Assembly (NCBI RefSeq): GCF_000196015.1
Contig: NC_007974.2
Coordinates: 682,001-746,000, forward strand
Direction of reading: 5' to 3'
Length of the DNA: 64,000 bases
DNA from: Cupriavidus metallidurans CH34
GTDB lineage: Bacteria > Pseudomonadota > Gammaproteobacteria > Burkholderiales > Burkholderiaceae
The position numbers and the translations under genes are program-made. The stretch's first letter is position 1; each line of letters opens with the position of its first letter. Positions 34,423 to 43,671 of the stretch are shown piece by piece. Under the pieces are notes generated by a model that did not search any database, had not been told where the DNA came from, and saw only the letters and a list, made by a program, of their open reading frames with translations.

Positions 34423-35199
34423 ATGCCCCGCAAAGCCGCCCAACTCTCCGAAGCCGACAAGCACGCCGCTGAAGGTGGTGCCGTCGCCGTGGATCGGGCG
34501 TTGTTCGTGCTGTCGGCTTTCCGGGAAGGCGACGGGACGTTGGGGCTGGCCGAACTCGCGCAACGCAGCGGCCTGTACAAGAGCACGCTGCTGCGGCTGC
34601 TGGCGTCGCTGGAGCACGCGCGGCTGATCCAGCGTCATACGGATGGACGCTATGGGCTCGGCCCCGAGATCGCACGGCTTAATGCGGTCTACGCGGCGTC
34701 GTTCTCGCTCGAGCAGGTCGTGTTGCCGGCGTTGCGCGAACTGGTGCGCACCACGCGCGAATCGGCCGCGTTCCACATCCAGCAGGGGGAACACCGGCTC
34801 TGCCTTTATCGCGTGGACTCCCCGCAGCCGGTGCGCGACCACATTCGTGCCGGCGATCTGCTGCCGCTCAATCGCGGCGCCGGCGGCCGTGTGCTGCGCG
34901 CTTTCGCCGGCGCGCGCGGAGAGATTTATCAGCGTATCCGTGACGAAGGCGTAATCGCGCTGGTGGGCGACCGCAGCCCCGACATCGCGGGCGTGTCGTC
35001 GCCGGTGTTCGGGCCCGGTGGGGAATTGAAGGGCGCCTTGACGCTGACCTGCCCGACGCCGCGCTTCTCCGAATCGTTCCGCGAACAGGTACTCGATGCC
35101 GCGCGGCGGCTGACGCAGGCGCTTGGCGGGATTTTCCCGGAGGTCGTCGAAGCCGCCGGACCCTCATCCTCGGCGGCAACTGCCCCGCAGGACGACTGA
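34423..35199 (+). CDS. IclR-family transcriptional regulator
   Basis: The 258-residue protein has an N-terminal winged helix (AVDRALFVLSAFREGDGTLGLAELAQRSGLYKSTLLRLLASLEHARLIQRH, about residues 21-70). The IclR effector domain follows, with GDLLPLNRGAGGRVLRAFAG, DIAGVSSPVFGPGGELKGALTLTCP and LDAARRLTQALGG at the end. IclR proteins control catabolic operons in response to organic acids. The nearest candidate target is the CoA-transferase/lyase/Bug operon 1.4 kb downstream on the opposite strand. Confidence 0.9.
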   Translation: MPRKAAQLSEADKHAAEGGAVAVDRALFVLSAFREGDGTLGLAELAQRSGLYKSTLLRLLASLEHARLIQRHTDGRYGLGPEIARLNAVYAASFSLEQVVLPALRELVRTTRESAAFHIQQGEHRLCLYRVDSPQPVRDHIRAGDLLPLNRGAGGRVLRAFAGARGEIYQRIRDEGVIALVGDRSPDIAGVSSPVFGPGGELKGALTLTCPTPRFSESFREQVLDAARRLTQALGGIFPEVVEAAGPSSSAATAPQDD

Positions 35200-35350
35200 G
35201 TATCCCCCGGCTTGTCGGGGGTGCCGCTCGGTGACCCGCGCGGGATAAGATGCGTGCTTTCGTGCCGACGATAGCAACAGGGGCTACCCGTCAAGGGTAA
35301 ACCTCGACAAGCGGCAGCCGCCCCCGGTAGCTTTAGAGGATTCGACTCCC

Positions 35351-36580
35351 GTGCACCTGGCCCAGCAGACCATCCTGGTCGTGATGATGGTGGTTTTCTC
35401 CAGCACGCTCGTCATGGCGGCGGGGCTGGTGCTCGCGCTGCGCGCCAATGAGGCTGGCCGCCTGTGGGCCGTCGGGCATGTGATCGCCTCGGGCGCGGGG
35501 CTGGTCATCGCGGCCAGCGCAAGCGCCGGATCGGCGGAACTCGGCGCGCTCGGCGCCGGTGCCTATGTGTTTGGCCGCCTGACGATCTACCGGGGTGTGC
35601 GCGTCTACTACGGCATGTCCGAACACGCGGCGCTGCTGCACGGTGTCGGCTTCGTGACGCTGGTGCTGCTGATGCTGCTGACCGGCCTGCCCGATGGCAG
35701 CAGGCTCGTGCATGGCCTCGCGTACGGCTTGCTGGCCCTGATCTCGTTTTTCACTGTCATCACCATGCTGCGCAGCGCGCGCGGCCGCAGGAGCATCGGC
35801 AGCCCGCTGGTGCTGGCCTCCCACCTGGTGCTGCTGATCTCGCAGGTGGCGGCGCTGAGCTACGGGGCGACATTCAAGGGTTTCGAGGTCACGCCTTTCT
35901 TCCTGCAGCCCGAAGGCTCGGTCTGGCTGCTGGCGCCGCTGGTGGCCGTGTTGCTGGGCCTGTTCGGTTTCTGCCTGATGTCGATGGAGCAGATCATCGC
36001 GCGCAACGAGAGCGGCGCGCGTACCGATGCGCTGACCGGGCTGCTCAATCGCGGCGCGCTCGACATGCTGGCCATCAGCATGATCGCGCGCTGGCAGCGC
36101 AACGGCGAGGCGCTGTCGTGCCTCGTGATCGACGTCGACTATTTCAAGCTGGTCAACGACACGCACGGCCACCATGCCGGTGACAACGTGCTGCGTGAAA
36201 TCGCGACGGCGCTAGACAATTCGCGGCGCGCGTCGGATATTGCCGCGCGCTACGGTGGCGAGGAGTTTTGCATCCTCTGTCCGCATACGGACGAGCACCA
36301 GGCCACTGCGCTGGCCAATCGTATTCTGCGGAAGGTGAGGGCGATCGAACTGCCCGGCGCGGGCGGTCATGCCAGCGTCAGCATCGGCGTGGCCGAGCTG
36401 CGCGGCGGGCCCTCGAGCCGTGAGGGCCTGTGGCGCAGCCTGTTCGCCACGGCGGACCGCGCGCTCTATCAGGCCAAGCAGCGCGGCCGCGACCAGTTCA
36501 TGCTGGCGTCCAGCATGATCGAAGAGACACCGGTCGGCGACGCGCTGCAATCGGTGACCGAGCCGCAGATGATTGTTTGA
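35351..36580 (+). CDS. Membrane-bound diguanylate cyclase (GGDEF)
   Basis: The protein makes the second messenger c-di-GMP from two GTP. Of its 409 residues, about 1-210 form several membrane segments (a MASE-like sensor; first helix QQTILVVMMVVFSSTLVMAAGLVLAL). A GGDEF domain follows with DALTGLLNRGAL, DVDYFKLVNDTHGHHAGD and the active motif GGEEF. An RASD motif lies five residues before GGEEF, the classical inhibitory I-site. So the enzyme looks active and feedback-inhibited. The start is GTG 35351, behind TAGAGGA. It may supply c-di-GMP for PelD, coded in this window. It is convergent with the lyase gene. Confidence 0.92.
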   Translation: MHLAQQTILVVMMVVFSSTLVMAAGLVLALRANEAGRLWAVGHVIASGAGLVIAASASAGSAELGALGAGAYVFGRLTIYRGVRVYYGMSEHAALLHGVGFVTLVLLMLLTGLPDGSRLVHGLAYGLLALISFFTVITMLRSARGRRSIGSPLVLASHLVLLISQVAALSYGATFKGFEVTPFFLQPEGSVWLLAPLVAVLLGLFGFCLMSMEQIIARNESGARTDALTGLLNRGALDMLAISMIARWQRNGEALSCLVIDVDYFKLVNDTHGHHAGDNVLREIATALDNSRRASDIAARYGGEEFCILCPHTDEHQATALANRILRKVRAIELPGAGGHASVSIGVAELRGGPSSREGLWRSLFATADRALYQAKQRGRDQFMLASSMIEETPVGDALQSVTEPQMIV

Positions 36581-36622
36581 CGGCGGATACCCAGGCGGGC
36601 CCGGTGGGTACCTGGGCCGTCC

Positions 36623-37477
36623 TTATACCGCCCCGCCATCCACCGGCACATCCCGTTGCGGCTGCCCGTCGTACGTCCAGATGAACTGGCGCGGAATCGG
36701 CCCCTTGTTGCGGCCGCCCTGCTGGGTTTGCTCCCACGCATGAGACAGGATGCCCACCGAGCGCGACAGGCAGAATAGCCCGCGTGCCAGCGGCGCCGGA
36801 AAGCCGAGTTCCGCGTAGATGACAGCGGTCGCGCCGTCGATGTTCATCGGGATCGGCTTGTCGCGTCCTGCGCCGAGCGCCTTTTCCACCGCGCGGGCAA
36901 TCGCCGCGTAACGGCCGGACACCACGCCATCGTCGGCAGCCTGATCCACCAACGCCAGCAGGCGCGGCGCGCGCGGGTCGAGCGGATGGAAGCGATGGCC
37001 GAAGCCCGAGACGAACTTGCCGTGCAGGTCGCGATAGTGGGCCAGGCCAGCGGCCACGGCATCATCGAACGGCGTGCCGGCGTCGAAGCGGCGCGCGATG
37101 TCCTGATAGAGTTCCACCGCCTGCTCGCCGGCGCCGCCGTGCACATCGCCCAGCACGTTGACCGCTGAGGCCATCGCATTGTTCAGCCCCACGCCGCAGG
37201 TGGCGGCCATGCGGGCGATGGCGATGCTGGGTGCCTGCGGGCCGTGGTCGACGGCGGCCATCAGCGCAGCGTCGAGCAGTTCGCCTTCGCGCTTGCCCGG
37301 CAGCTCGCCGCGCAGCATCAGCCAGATCATCTGCGCGAACGACACATTGCCGATCAACTGCTCGATCGGGTAGCCGCGATAGCGGATCTCGCCCGGCTTC
37401 ATGTCGATGATTTCGGTACGCCACCAGTCCTGCGAAGCCTGTTGGCCGGCGTCGATCGTTTCGTTCGTGGCGCTCAT
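36623..37477 (-). CDS. Citryl-CoA lyase-like protein (citrate synthase superfamily)
   Basis: The 284-residue protein is a short member of the citrate synthase fold. Three equivalents of the catalytic residues are visible: His in GDVHGGAGEQ, His in SGFGHRFHPLDPRAPRL, and Asp in PMNIDGATAVIYAELG. Short members of this type are annotated as citryl-CoA lyases, which split acyl-CoA intermediates into acetyl-CoA and an oxoacid. The CoA-transferase gene just upstream overlaps it by 4 bp (ATGA), so the transferase probably makes its substrate. The N-terminus starts MSATNETIDAGQQ. Activity and substrate are inferred. Confidence 0.8.
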   Translation of the reverse strand: MSATNETIDAGQQASQDWWRTEIIDMKPGEIRYRGYPIEQLIGNVSFAQMIWLMLRGELPGKREGELLDAALMAAVDHGPQAPSIAIARMAATCGVGLNNAMASAVNVLGDVHGGAGEQAVELYQDIARRFDAGTPFDDAVAAGLAHYRDLHGKFVSGFGHRFHPLDPRAPRLLALVDQAADDGVVSGRYAAIARAVEKALGAGRDKPIPMNIDGATAVIYAELGFPAPLARGLFCLSRSVGILSHAWEQTQQGGRNKGPIPRQFIWTYDGQPQRDVPVDGGAV

Positions 37478-38673
37478 AGCGCGCGCTCCTGTTTGAGGGT
37501 GTCGATGGCGGCGGCGTCATAGCCGAGTTCGCCGAGGATGTCGTCGGTATGCTCGCCGAGTTGCGGCGGGGGCGTGTCCACGGACGGTGCCTGCCCGTTG
37601 ACCTTGAAACCGGTGCGCAGCAGGCGGATGTCGCGACCCACGCCAGGCACGTTTTCGAACGCGCCGATCATGCCGCGGTCGCGCACCTGCGGAAGTGCGA
37701 GCGTGTCCGGCACCTTCAGCACCGGCCCGGCCGGCACGCCAGCCTCATTGAGCAGTTGCCACCAGTCGGTGGCGGACTTCTTCGCCAGTTCCGCTTCCAG
37801 TTCGGCGGTCAGCGCCGCGCGGTTCGCCAGGCGCGACTGGCGCTCGGCAAAGCGCGGGTCGGTCGCGAGCTCGGGGCGGCCCACCACGCGGCACACCGCT
37901 TCGAACTGCTCCTGCTTGTTGGCCGCGATATTGAGCGGGCCGTCGCCAGTGCGGAACGTGCCAGACGGGCTCGCTGTCATGTTCTCGTTGCCCATCGGGG
38001 CAGGGTCCTTGCCCGCCACCAGATGGTTGGAAACCACCCAGCCCATCGTGACCAGCGTGGCTTCCAGCATCGATACGTCGAGGAAGTAGCCTTCCGTGCG
38101 TTCGGTATCGGCCAGCGAGGCGGCGATGGAAAAGGCCGCGGTCATGCCGCCGATGGTGTCGGAGACGGGATAACCGACGCGATACGGCGCGGTCTGCGGG
38201 TCGCCGGTGATGCTCATCACGCCTGCCATGCCCTGGATGATCTGGTCATAGGCCGGCAGGTCGGAGAGCGGCCCATCCTGGCCGAATCCGGAGATCGCGC
38301 AGTAGATCAGGCGCGGGTTCACCAGCTTGAGTTCGTCGTAGCCCAGGCCCAGGCGCGTCATCACGCCGGGGCGGAAGTTCTCGACAACGACGTCGGCGCT
38401 CTGCACCAGCTTGCGGAAGACTTCCTTGCCGCGCGCGTGCTTGAGGTTGATCGTGATCGAGCGCTTGCCGGGGTTCTGCGCCAGGAACGAGACGCCCATC
38501 AGCTTGCGGTTCAGCTCGGCATCGGCGCCAAGCTGACGTGCGAGGTCGCCCGTGCCGGGCGTTTCCACCTTGATCACCTCAGCCCCCATGTGGGCGAGCT
38601 GGTGGCAGCAGAAGGGCCCGGCCAGCACGTTGGTGAGGTCGAGCACGCGGATATTGCGAAGCGGCTTTTGCAT
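37474..38673 (-). CDS. Family III CoA-transferase (CaiB/BaiF)
   Basis: The 399-residue enzyme has the family N-terminus NIRVLDLTNVLAGPFCCHQLAHMGAEVIKVETPGTGDLAR, with the mobile loop SITINLKHARGKEVFRKLVQSADVVVENFRPG. The catalytic Asp is in SGFGQDGPLSDLPAYDQIIQG. It transfers CoA between carboxylic acids. ATG 38673 is preferred; an ATG at 38700 is also in frame. With the lyase (4-bp overlap) and the Bug receptor upstream, it fits a pathway that takes up a carboxylic acid, activates it, and cleaves it. Confidence 0.9.
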   Translation of the reverse strand: MQKPLRNIRVLDLTNVLAGPFCCHQLAHMGAEVIKVETPGTGDLARQLGADAELNRKLMGVSFLAQNPGKRSITINLKHARGKEVFRKLVQSADVVVENFRPGVMTRLGLGYDELKLVNPRLIYCAISGFGQDGPLSDLPAYDQIIQGMAGVMSITGDPQTAPYRVGYPVSDTIGGMTAAFSIAASLADTERTEGYFLDVSMLEATLVTMGWVVSNHLVAGKDPAPMGNENMTASPSGTFRTGDGPLNIAANKQEQFEAVCRVVGRPELATDPRFAERQSRLANRAALTAELEAELAKKSATDWWQLLNEAGVPAGPVLKVPDTLALPQVRDRGMIGAFENVPGVGRDIRLLRTGFKVNGQAPSVDTPPPQLGEHTDDILGELGYDAAAIDTLKQERAL

Positions 38674-38710
38674 GAGGGGTATGTGGGTCCGGCCAGGCAT
38701 GTTGTTGGTC

Positions 38711-39730
38711 TTATTCAACGCGAGCGCCGGAGTCTCGCACGATCGTGCCCCAGCGCGTGTGCTCGCTCTTGATGAACGTGGCGAGGTCGGCCGCGGAGCC
38801 GCCGCGCGGTTCGCTGCCTTCGTCACGCAGCCTGGCGATCGTATCCGCATCCTTGAGCGCCTTGTTGACTTCCGCGTTCAGGCGGGCGATCACGTCGGCC
38901 GGTGTGCCGGCGGGCGCCACCAGTGCCTTCCAGTCCTCGGCCTGGAAACCCGCGTAGCCCTGCTCCGCGACGGTGGGCACATTCGGCAGCAGCGCCACGC
39001 GCTTGACCGACGTCACGCCCAGCGCGCGCAGCTTGCCAGCCTTGAGCATCGGCATGGCGATCGGCGGCGTGGCGAAGTAGAAGTCGGTCTGGCCGCCCAT
39101 CAGGTCGGTCAGCGCGGGCGATGCGCCCTTGTATGGCACATGCAGCGCCTTGAAGCCGGCACGGCGCTGGAACATCTCGCCGGTCAGGTGGCCCACGGTG
39201 CCGGTGCCCGCTGACGCCATCGACAGTTGCTTGGTCTTGGCCGCGGCCACGAGGTCAGCCAGCGTCTTGTAGGGCGAGTCCTGTCGCACGATCAGCACCA
39301 CGGGCTGCGCGGCCACCAGGGCCACGGGCGTGAAATCCGTGACCGCGTTGTACGGCATCTTCGGGTAGAGCGTCGGGTTGATGGCGAGGTTGGCGGTCTG
39401 GCCCATGCCGATCGTGTAGCCATCCGGGCGTGCCTTGGCCACGGCGTCGAGGCCGATGTTGCCGCCGGCGCCGGCGCGGTTCTCCACCACCACCGTCCAG
39501 TGCGTGGCGGTGCCAATCTTGTTGAAGACCAGACGCGACAGCACGTCGGTGCCGCCTGCCGGCGGGAACGGTACGACCAGACGGATCGGCTGAGCCGGAT
39601 AGGCGTCGGCGGCAAATGCGGACGCACCCGGCAGGGCGGCGATGGCCGCCACGGCGATCAGGCCGTGCACGAGGGTGCGGCGTCGCGAGGAGGCCGAGCG
39701 GGTCGGACGGGTCGGGTGGATCTTGTTCAT
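38711..39730 (-). CDS. Bug-family tripartite tricarboxylate transporter receptor
   Basis: The 339-residue periplasmic receptor has a Sec/Tat-like signal (RRRTLVHGLIAVAAIAALPGASAFA). The Bug core is seen in YPAQPIRLVVPFPPAGGTDVLSRLV, NRAGAGGNIGLDAVAKARPDGYTI, FTPVALVAAQPVVLIV and HVPYKGASPALTDLMGGQTDFYF. Such proteins are very numerous in Cupriavidus and Bordetella and bind carboxylates. No TctA/TctB membrane genes are present here. It is the first gene of an operon with the CoA-transferase (37 bp apart) and lyase genes. Confidence 0.93.
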   Translation of the reverse strand: MNKIHPTRPTRSASSRRRTLVHGLIAVAAIAALPGASAFAADAYPAQPIRLVVPFPPAGGTDVLSRLVFNKIGTATHWTVVVENRAGAGGNIGLDAVAKARPDGYTIGMGQTANLAINPTLYPKMPYNAVTDFTPVALVAAQPVVLIVRQDSPYKTLADLVAAAKTKQLSMASAGTGTVGHLTGEMFQRRAGFKALHVPYKGASPALTDLMGGQTDFYFATPPIAMPMLKAGKLRALGVTSVKRVALLPNVPTVAEQGYAGFQAEDWKALVAPAGTPADVIARLNAEVNKALKDADTIARLRDEGSEPRGGSAADLATFIKSEHTRWGTIVRDSGARVE

Positions 39731-39752
39731 GCTGGGGTCTCCGATTTCTGTG

Positions 39753-39764
39753 GTTCTATAGAAC
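39753..39764. promoter_or_regulatory. Palindrome GTTCTATAGAAC, probable operator of the Bug/CoA-transferase operon
   Basis: A perfect 12-bp palindrome lies 23 bp upstream of the Bug receptor start, followed by a further GAAC (AGAAC at 39765-39769). It shares GTTCTATA with the IclR gene promoter. It is a candidate IclR-type site. Confidence 0.5.
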
Positions 39765-39769
39765 AGAAC

Positions 39770-40046
39770 ATCGATCTTAAGAAAGGAATGAAACGGAGAA
39801 TAGGAGGGGGGCGACGGACTGTCAAGTCATGGTGGATGACAGGCGGTGGCGGGATGTCAGGCCGCAGCGCGCGGGTGTGATCCTGACCTGGATGGGAATT
39901 TGAACGGCTTGCCGTCTCCCCGGCCCGCTCTGGCGCTGCGGGAGATGGGAAAAAACAGCGGGTGTTTTGATGGGCGTGGGTGTGCTCCCCTCACCCGCGA
40001 TGGCGCGAGAGGGGTAGGGGGAGGGCGAAAAGATGGGAGGGTGGCG
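39770..40046. other. Gap between the hopanoid operon and the Bug operon
   Basis: No gene is supported in this 277-bp stretch. It holds an AAAACA/TGTTTT inverted repeat (39952-39957, 39963-39968) with an adjoining A-run, and a REP-like hairpin (39987-40014). Both lie just downstream of hpnG and could end its transcript. Confidence 0.5.
39987..40014. repeat. REP-like extragenic palindrome
   Basis: CCCCTC and GAGGGG arms enclose an imperfectly paired ACCCGCGATGGCGCGA centre, followed by TAGGGGGAGGGC. This pattern resembles repetitive extragenic palindromes common between genes of Burkholderiaceae. It lies 33 bp beyond the hpnG stop. Confidence 0.55.
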
Positions 40047-40718
40047 TCAGGCCGCCGCGAGTGCGGTCAATGCGAAGCCAGCGCCGACAGCGTGTCGGGC
40101 GGCAGATAGCGCGGACTTTGCCGCTGAAGCATCGCGCCCCAGCCGCAGCAGGCCGCCAAGTTGATGCGGAGCCTTGAGCAGGCCGAAGATGATTGCGCCG
40201 ATGTCGGTGCTGCCATCGGCCGCCATGCCGGCCACGGCCAGCGGGGGCACGGGACGATCGGCAGGGTCGATCACCACGCGCAGCGCGGCGAACGGAATAT
40301 GGTGGGTCTGGGCGGCCAGCGCGGCGATGTGGGATTCCATGTCCACGGCCAATGCGCCGTGGGATTCGTGCAGCGCTGTTTTGCCGGTCACCGTGGTGAC
40401 CGGGGTATCGGACCCCGCCAGCAGGCCACACACGGCCTGGGGCAGGGCGCGGCGAAGCGCCGCTGTCCAGTACGGGTCGGTCGAGTAGGATGCGTCGCCC
40501 GCCCGTACGGCGGTGGCGACGATCACGGTGCCCGGCGGCAGCGTGGGATCGAGCCCGCCGGCCACGCCGAAGCTGATGACGCCGTCGCAGCCTTGCGCCA
40601 GCCGGGCGTCAAGCACACGCGCCAGTGCCGCATCGCGATGCCCGTAGAGCGTTTCCACGCCCGCTCCCGACGCGATGCGCGCCTCGAAATCCATCCCGCT
40701 GACTGCCAGTACCGCCAC
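40047..40718 (-). CDS. hpnG: HpnG-like hopanoid-associated nucleoside phosphorylase
   Basis: The 223-residue protein belongs to the phosphorylase/nucleosidase superfamily: GCDGVISFGVAGGLDPTLPPGTVIVATAV and LAVDMESHIAALAA with the conserved MES motif. HpnG acts in hopanoid side-chain synthesis, removing adenine from adenosylhopane. I start at GTG 40718, 4 nt after the shc stop; the Shine-Dalgarno is weak (GGGGG within the shc end). An ATG at 40754 inside shc is an alternative. Position after shc supports the hopanoid role. Confidence 0.85.
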   Translation of the reverse strand: MAVLAVSGMDFEARIASGAGVETLYGHRDAALARVLDARLAQGCDGVISFGVAGGLDPTLPPGTVIVATAVRAGDASYSTDPYWTAALRRALPQAVCGLLAGSDTPVTTVTGKTALHESHGALAVDMESHIAALAAQTHHIPFAALRVVIDPADRPVPPLAVAGMAADGSTDIGAIIFGLLKAPHQLGGLLRLGRDASAAKSALSAARHAVGAGFALTALAAA

Positions 40719-40722
40719 GACT

Positions 40723-42732
40723 TCAGAGCCCCCAGGAGATGGCGCGATTGCCATCGCGCAGCAGGTTGCGGAAGCGCGCCAGTGCCCAGAGCGGGAAGAA
40801 GCGCGAATAGCCGTGGTAGCGCAGATAGAACACGCGAGGGAAACCCACCGCCGTGAAGTACGGCTCGTCCCAGAAACCATGGCTGGCCTGCGTGCGCAGC
40901 AGGTACTCGACGCCGCGCACCAGGGCGGGGTGGTCGCCTGCGCCGGCGGCCATCAGGCCGAGCATGGCCCAGGCGGTTTGCGATGCCGTGCTCGGCGCCT
41001 TTTCATAGCCCCGATACTCGAGCTTGTAGCTGTCGCCCGACTCGCCCCAGCCGCCATCCTCGTTCTGGATCGACAGCAGCCATTGGGCCGCGCGCTTCAT
41101 CTCGGGCGCGTCCGTGCCGATGCCGGCGGCGTTCAGCCCGCACAGCGCGCTCCACGTGCCATAGATATAGTTGGTGCCCCAGCGGCCGAACCAGCTTCCG
41201 TCGGCTTCCTGTTCGTCGAGCAGGTAGCGCAGCGCGCGCGCGGCCGGCTCGCTGTTGGCCGGCATCTGGCCTAGCTGGCACAGCATCGCCAGACAACGCG
41301 CGGACACGTCGGCCGTGGGCGGATCGAGCAGCGCGCCGTGATCGGCGAACGGGATGTTGTTCAGGTAAAGGTGCGTGTTCTCGGGTTCGAACGCGCCCCA
41401 GCCACCGTTGCTGCTTTGCATGCCGACGATCCACTCGCAGGCGCGGGATACGGCCTCGTCATAACGGTTGGAGCGGTCGCCCTTGTCCACCCGGTCCATC
41501 GCGGCAGCCACCACGGCGGTGTCGTCCACGTCGGGGTAGTGAGGGTTGGCGTACTGGAAAGCCCAGCCGCCCGGGCGGACGTTGGGACGGCGCACCGTCC
41601 AGTCGCCGCGCAGTTCGAGTTCCTGCAGCGGCAGCAGCCAGTCCAGCCCGCGTGCCGCAGCCGCGATCGTGCGCGGCTCGCCGACTTCCAGCAAGGCATG
41701 GGCGGCCAGCGACGTATCCCAGACCGGCGACAGGCATGGCTGGCAGTAAGCCTCGTCATCCTTGATCACGAGCAGCTTGTCGATCGAGCGGCGGGCGATG
41801 GCCCGGTTCGGGTCGCTCTCGGGCACGCCGAGGACGTCGAACATCAGCACTGAGTTGACCATCGCCGGGAAGATCGCGCCGAGGCCGTCTTCGCCGTTCA
41901 GCCGTTCGACCGTGAATTCACGCGCGCGCTCGATGGCCCGCTGGCGCAGGCCACGCGGGAACAGTGGCTCGGCCATGCGCACCACGGCGTCGAGCGTGCG
42001 GAACACGCCGACCCATAGCGGGCTCTGGTGCGGCGCGCGGCGCGGCAGGCGGGTGGCCTGGCACGGGCGTACGAACAATTCGTCGATGCCGATCTTGCGC
42101 GGATTGCGCGCCTGCGGACGCAGGCTGTTGAGCACCAGCAGCGGCACGATGACCGTGCGGGCCCAGTACGACACCTTCGACAGATGGAACGGAAACCACT
42201 CGGGCAGCAGCATGATCTCCACCGGCATCATCGGCACCGCCTGCCACGGCATCACGCCGTACAGCGCGAGCAGCGTGCGCGTGAATACGTTGCTGGCCTC
42301 GGCGCCGCCCATCGCGTGGATCGCGGCGCGCGCGCGGCGCATGTGTTCGGCTTCCGGGTTGTCGCCGGCCATCTTCAGCGCGAAGTAGCCCTTCACGCTG
42401 GCACTGATGTCCGAGGCGCCGGCGTGGAACAGCGGCCAGCCGCCATCGGCGTTCTGGATGCGGCGCAGGTAGTTGGCGATCTTGCCTTCCAGTACCAGAT
42501 CCGGCGTCTCGCCGAGGTAGTGGACCATCAGGATGTACTCGGCCGGAATCGTGGCGTCGGCTTCGAGTTCGTAGACCCAGTGGCCATCGGACTGCTGTTG
42601 CGCCAGCAGGGATTCGACGACATGGGCGATGCCGGCATCGAGCGGATCGGGCAGGGCCGGCTGGGCAGGGCGACGGGCGCTGGTGGTCAGCGTTTCATCC
42701 TGGGGGCGGGTTATTGTTGCGGCCTGGTTCAT
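40723..42732 (-). CDS. shc: Squalene-hopene cyclase
   Basis: Shc cyclises squalene to hopene and hopanol at the membrane. The 669-residue protein has the catalytic DVDDTA at residues 401-406 and several QW repeats (RIQNADGGWPLF, GMQSSNGGWGAF, SIQNEDGGWGES). It also has PAEYILMVHYLG and the C-terminal GFPRVFYLRYHGYSRFFPLWALARF. Length fits the family. It follows hpnD by 75 bp and is nearly joined to hpnG. The N-terminal 30 residues are a poorly structured, Ala/Pro-rich extension. Confidence 0.97.
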   Translation of the reverse strand: MNQAATITRPQDETLTTSARRPAQPALPDPLDAGIAHVVESLLAQQQSDGHWVYELEADATIPAEYILMVHYLGETPDLVLEGKIANYLRRIQNADGGWPLFHAGASDISASVKGYFALKMAGDNPEAEHMRRARAAIHAMGGAEASNVFTRTLLALYGVMPWQAVPMMPVEIMLLPEWFPFHLSKVSYWARTVIVPLLVLNSLRPQARNPRKIGIDELFVRPCQATRLPRRAPHQSPLWVGVFRTLDAVVRMAEPLFPRGLRQRAIERAREFTVERLNGEDGLGAIFPAMVNSVLMFDVLGVPESDPNRAIARRSIDKLLVIKDDEAYCQPCLSPVWDTSLAAHALLEVGEPRTIAAAARGLDWLLPLQELELRGDWTVRRPNVRPGGWAFQYANPHYPDVDDTAVVAAAMDRVDKGDRSNRYDEAVSRACEWIVGMQSSNGGWGAFEPENTHLYLNNIPFADHGALLDPPTADVSARCLAMLCQLGQMPANSEPAARALRYLLDEQEADGSWFGRWGTNYIYGTWSALCGLNAAGIGTDAPEMKRAAQWLLSIQNEDGGWGESGDSYKLEYRGYEKAPSTASQTAWAMLGLMAAGAGDHPALVRGVEYLLRTQASHGFWDEPYFTAVGFPRVFYLRYHGYSRFFPLWALARFRNLLRDGNRAISWGL

Positions 42733-42807
42733 CTAAATCGGGGGCACTTCTCTGTTCTGGGCACGCGGCAATGGCCGCGTGCCTTGGCTAAATACAAGGC
42801 GGGCAAA

Positions 42808-43671
42808 TCATGCGATGGCATGTCGGAGCAGAATCCAGACCAGCTTTGCCTTGGGCACGCGCACGCGCGCGCGCGGCGGTTGCCAGCCACGGGCCAGCAG
42901 GCGGGTCAGGATGCCGTGATAGACATCGGACATGATGCGCGGCGAACGCACCACGCGCGCCGGGCAGCGCGCCATGATCGCGGCGGAGGCATCGTAGTGA
43001 GCCTGAGCATCGCGCGCGATGCCGGTGCAGACCTCGGCGATCGCGGGGTGATGGATGACGTCGTATGGCTTGCCGACGGGAATGCCGGCGGCGGCCAGGG
43101 CCTCGGCCGGCAGGTACAGACGGCCGATCTCGGCGTCCTCGTCGAGGTCGCGCAGGATGTTGGTCAGCTGCAGCGCACGGCCAAGGTGATGCGCCAGCGC
43201 GATGCCGGGTGCTTCGTCCAGGCCGAACACGCGCACGGCCAGGCGGCCGACGGCGCTGGCCACGCGGTCGCAGTAGGTGTCCAGCGTGGCGGCATCCGGC
43301 GCGACGATCGTGGCGACGACGTCCATGATCATGCCGTCGATGACGTCGGAAAAATCCTGCTGCTGGAGATTGAACGCCTTGATCTGCTCGTCGAGCGGGC
43401 GCAGCGCCGCAGGCGCCTGGCCTGCATAGCAGGCGGCGATGTCGGCGCGCCACTGTTCCAGCGCGGCGAGGCGGTCGGCGTGCTGGGTGTCGCCATCGGC
43501 GATGTCGTCCACGGCGCGGCAAAACGCGTAGATCTCGAACATGGCCTGCCGCTGCGAAGCGGGCAGGATGCGCATGGCCGCATGGAACGAGCTTCCGGAT
43601 GACACGGCGGGTCCGGCGATCGGCCCGCCTGGCGTTGCGATTTCAGTACCGGCCACGGGTTTCCTCGGCAC
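42808..43671 (-). CDS. hpnD: Presqualene diphosphate synthase HpnD
   Basis: The 287-residue protein is a squalene/phytoene synthase homologue. It has the first Asp-rich motif in AFCRAVDDIADGD and the second in LTNILRDLDEDAEIGRLYLPAEAL, with YDVIHHPAI and ARARVRVPKAKLVWILLRHA at the end. In the HpnC-HpnD-HpnE route HpnD makes presqualene diphosphate from two farnesyl diphosphates. HpnC and HpnE are not in the window. It is the first gene of the operon hpnD-shc-hpnG. Confidence 0.9.
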   Translation of the reverse strand: MPRKPVAGTEIATPGGPIAGPAVSSGSSFHAAMRILPASQRQAMFEIYAFCRAVDDIADGDTQHADRLAALEQWRADIAACYAGQAPAALRPLDEQIKAFNLQQQDFSDVIDGMIMDVVATIVAPDAATLDTYCDRVASAVGRLAVRVFGLDEAPGIALAHHLGRALQLTNILRDLDEDAEIGRLYLPAEALAAAGIPVGKPYDVIHHPAIAEVCTGIARDAQAHYDASAAIMARCPARVVRSPRIMSDVYHGILTRLLARGWQPPRARVRVPKAKLVWILLRHAIA

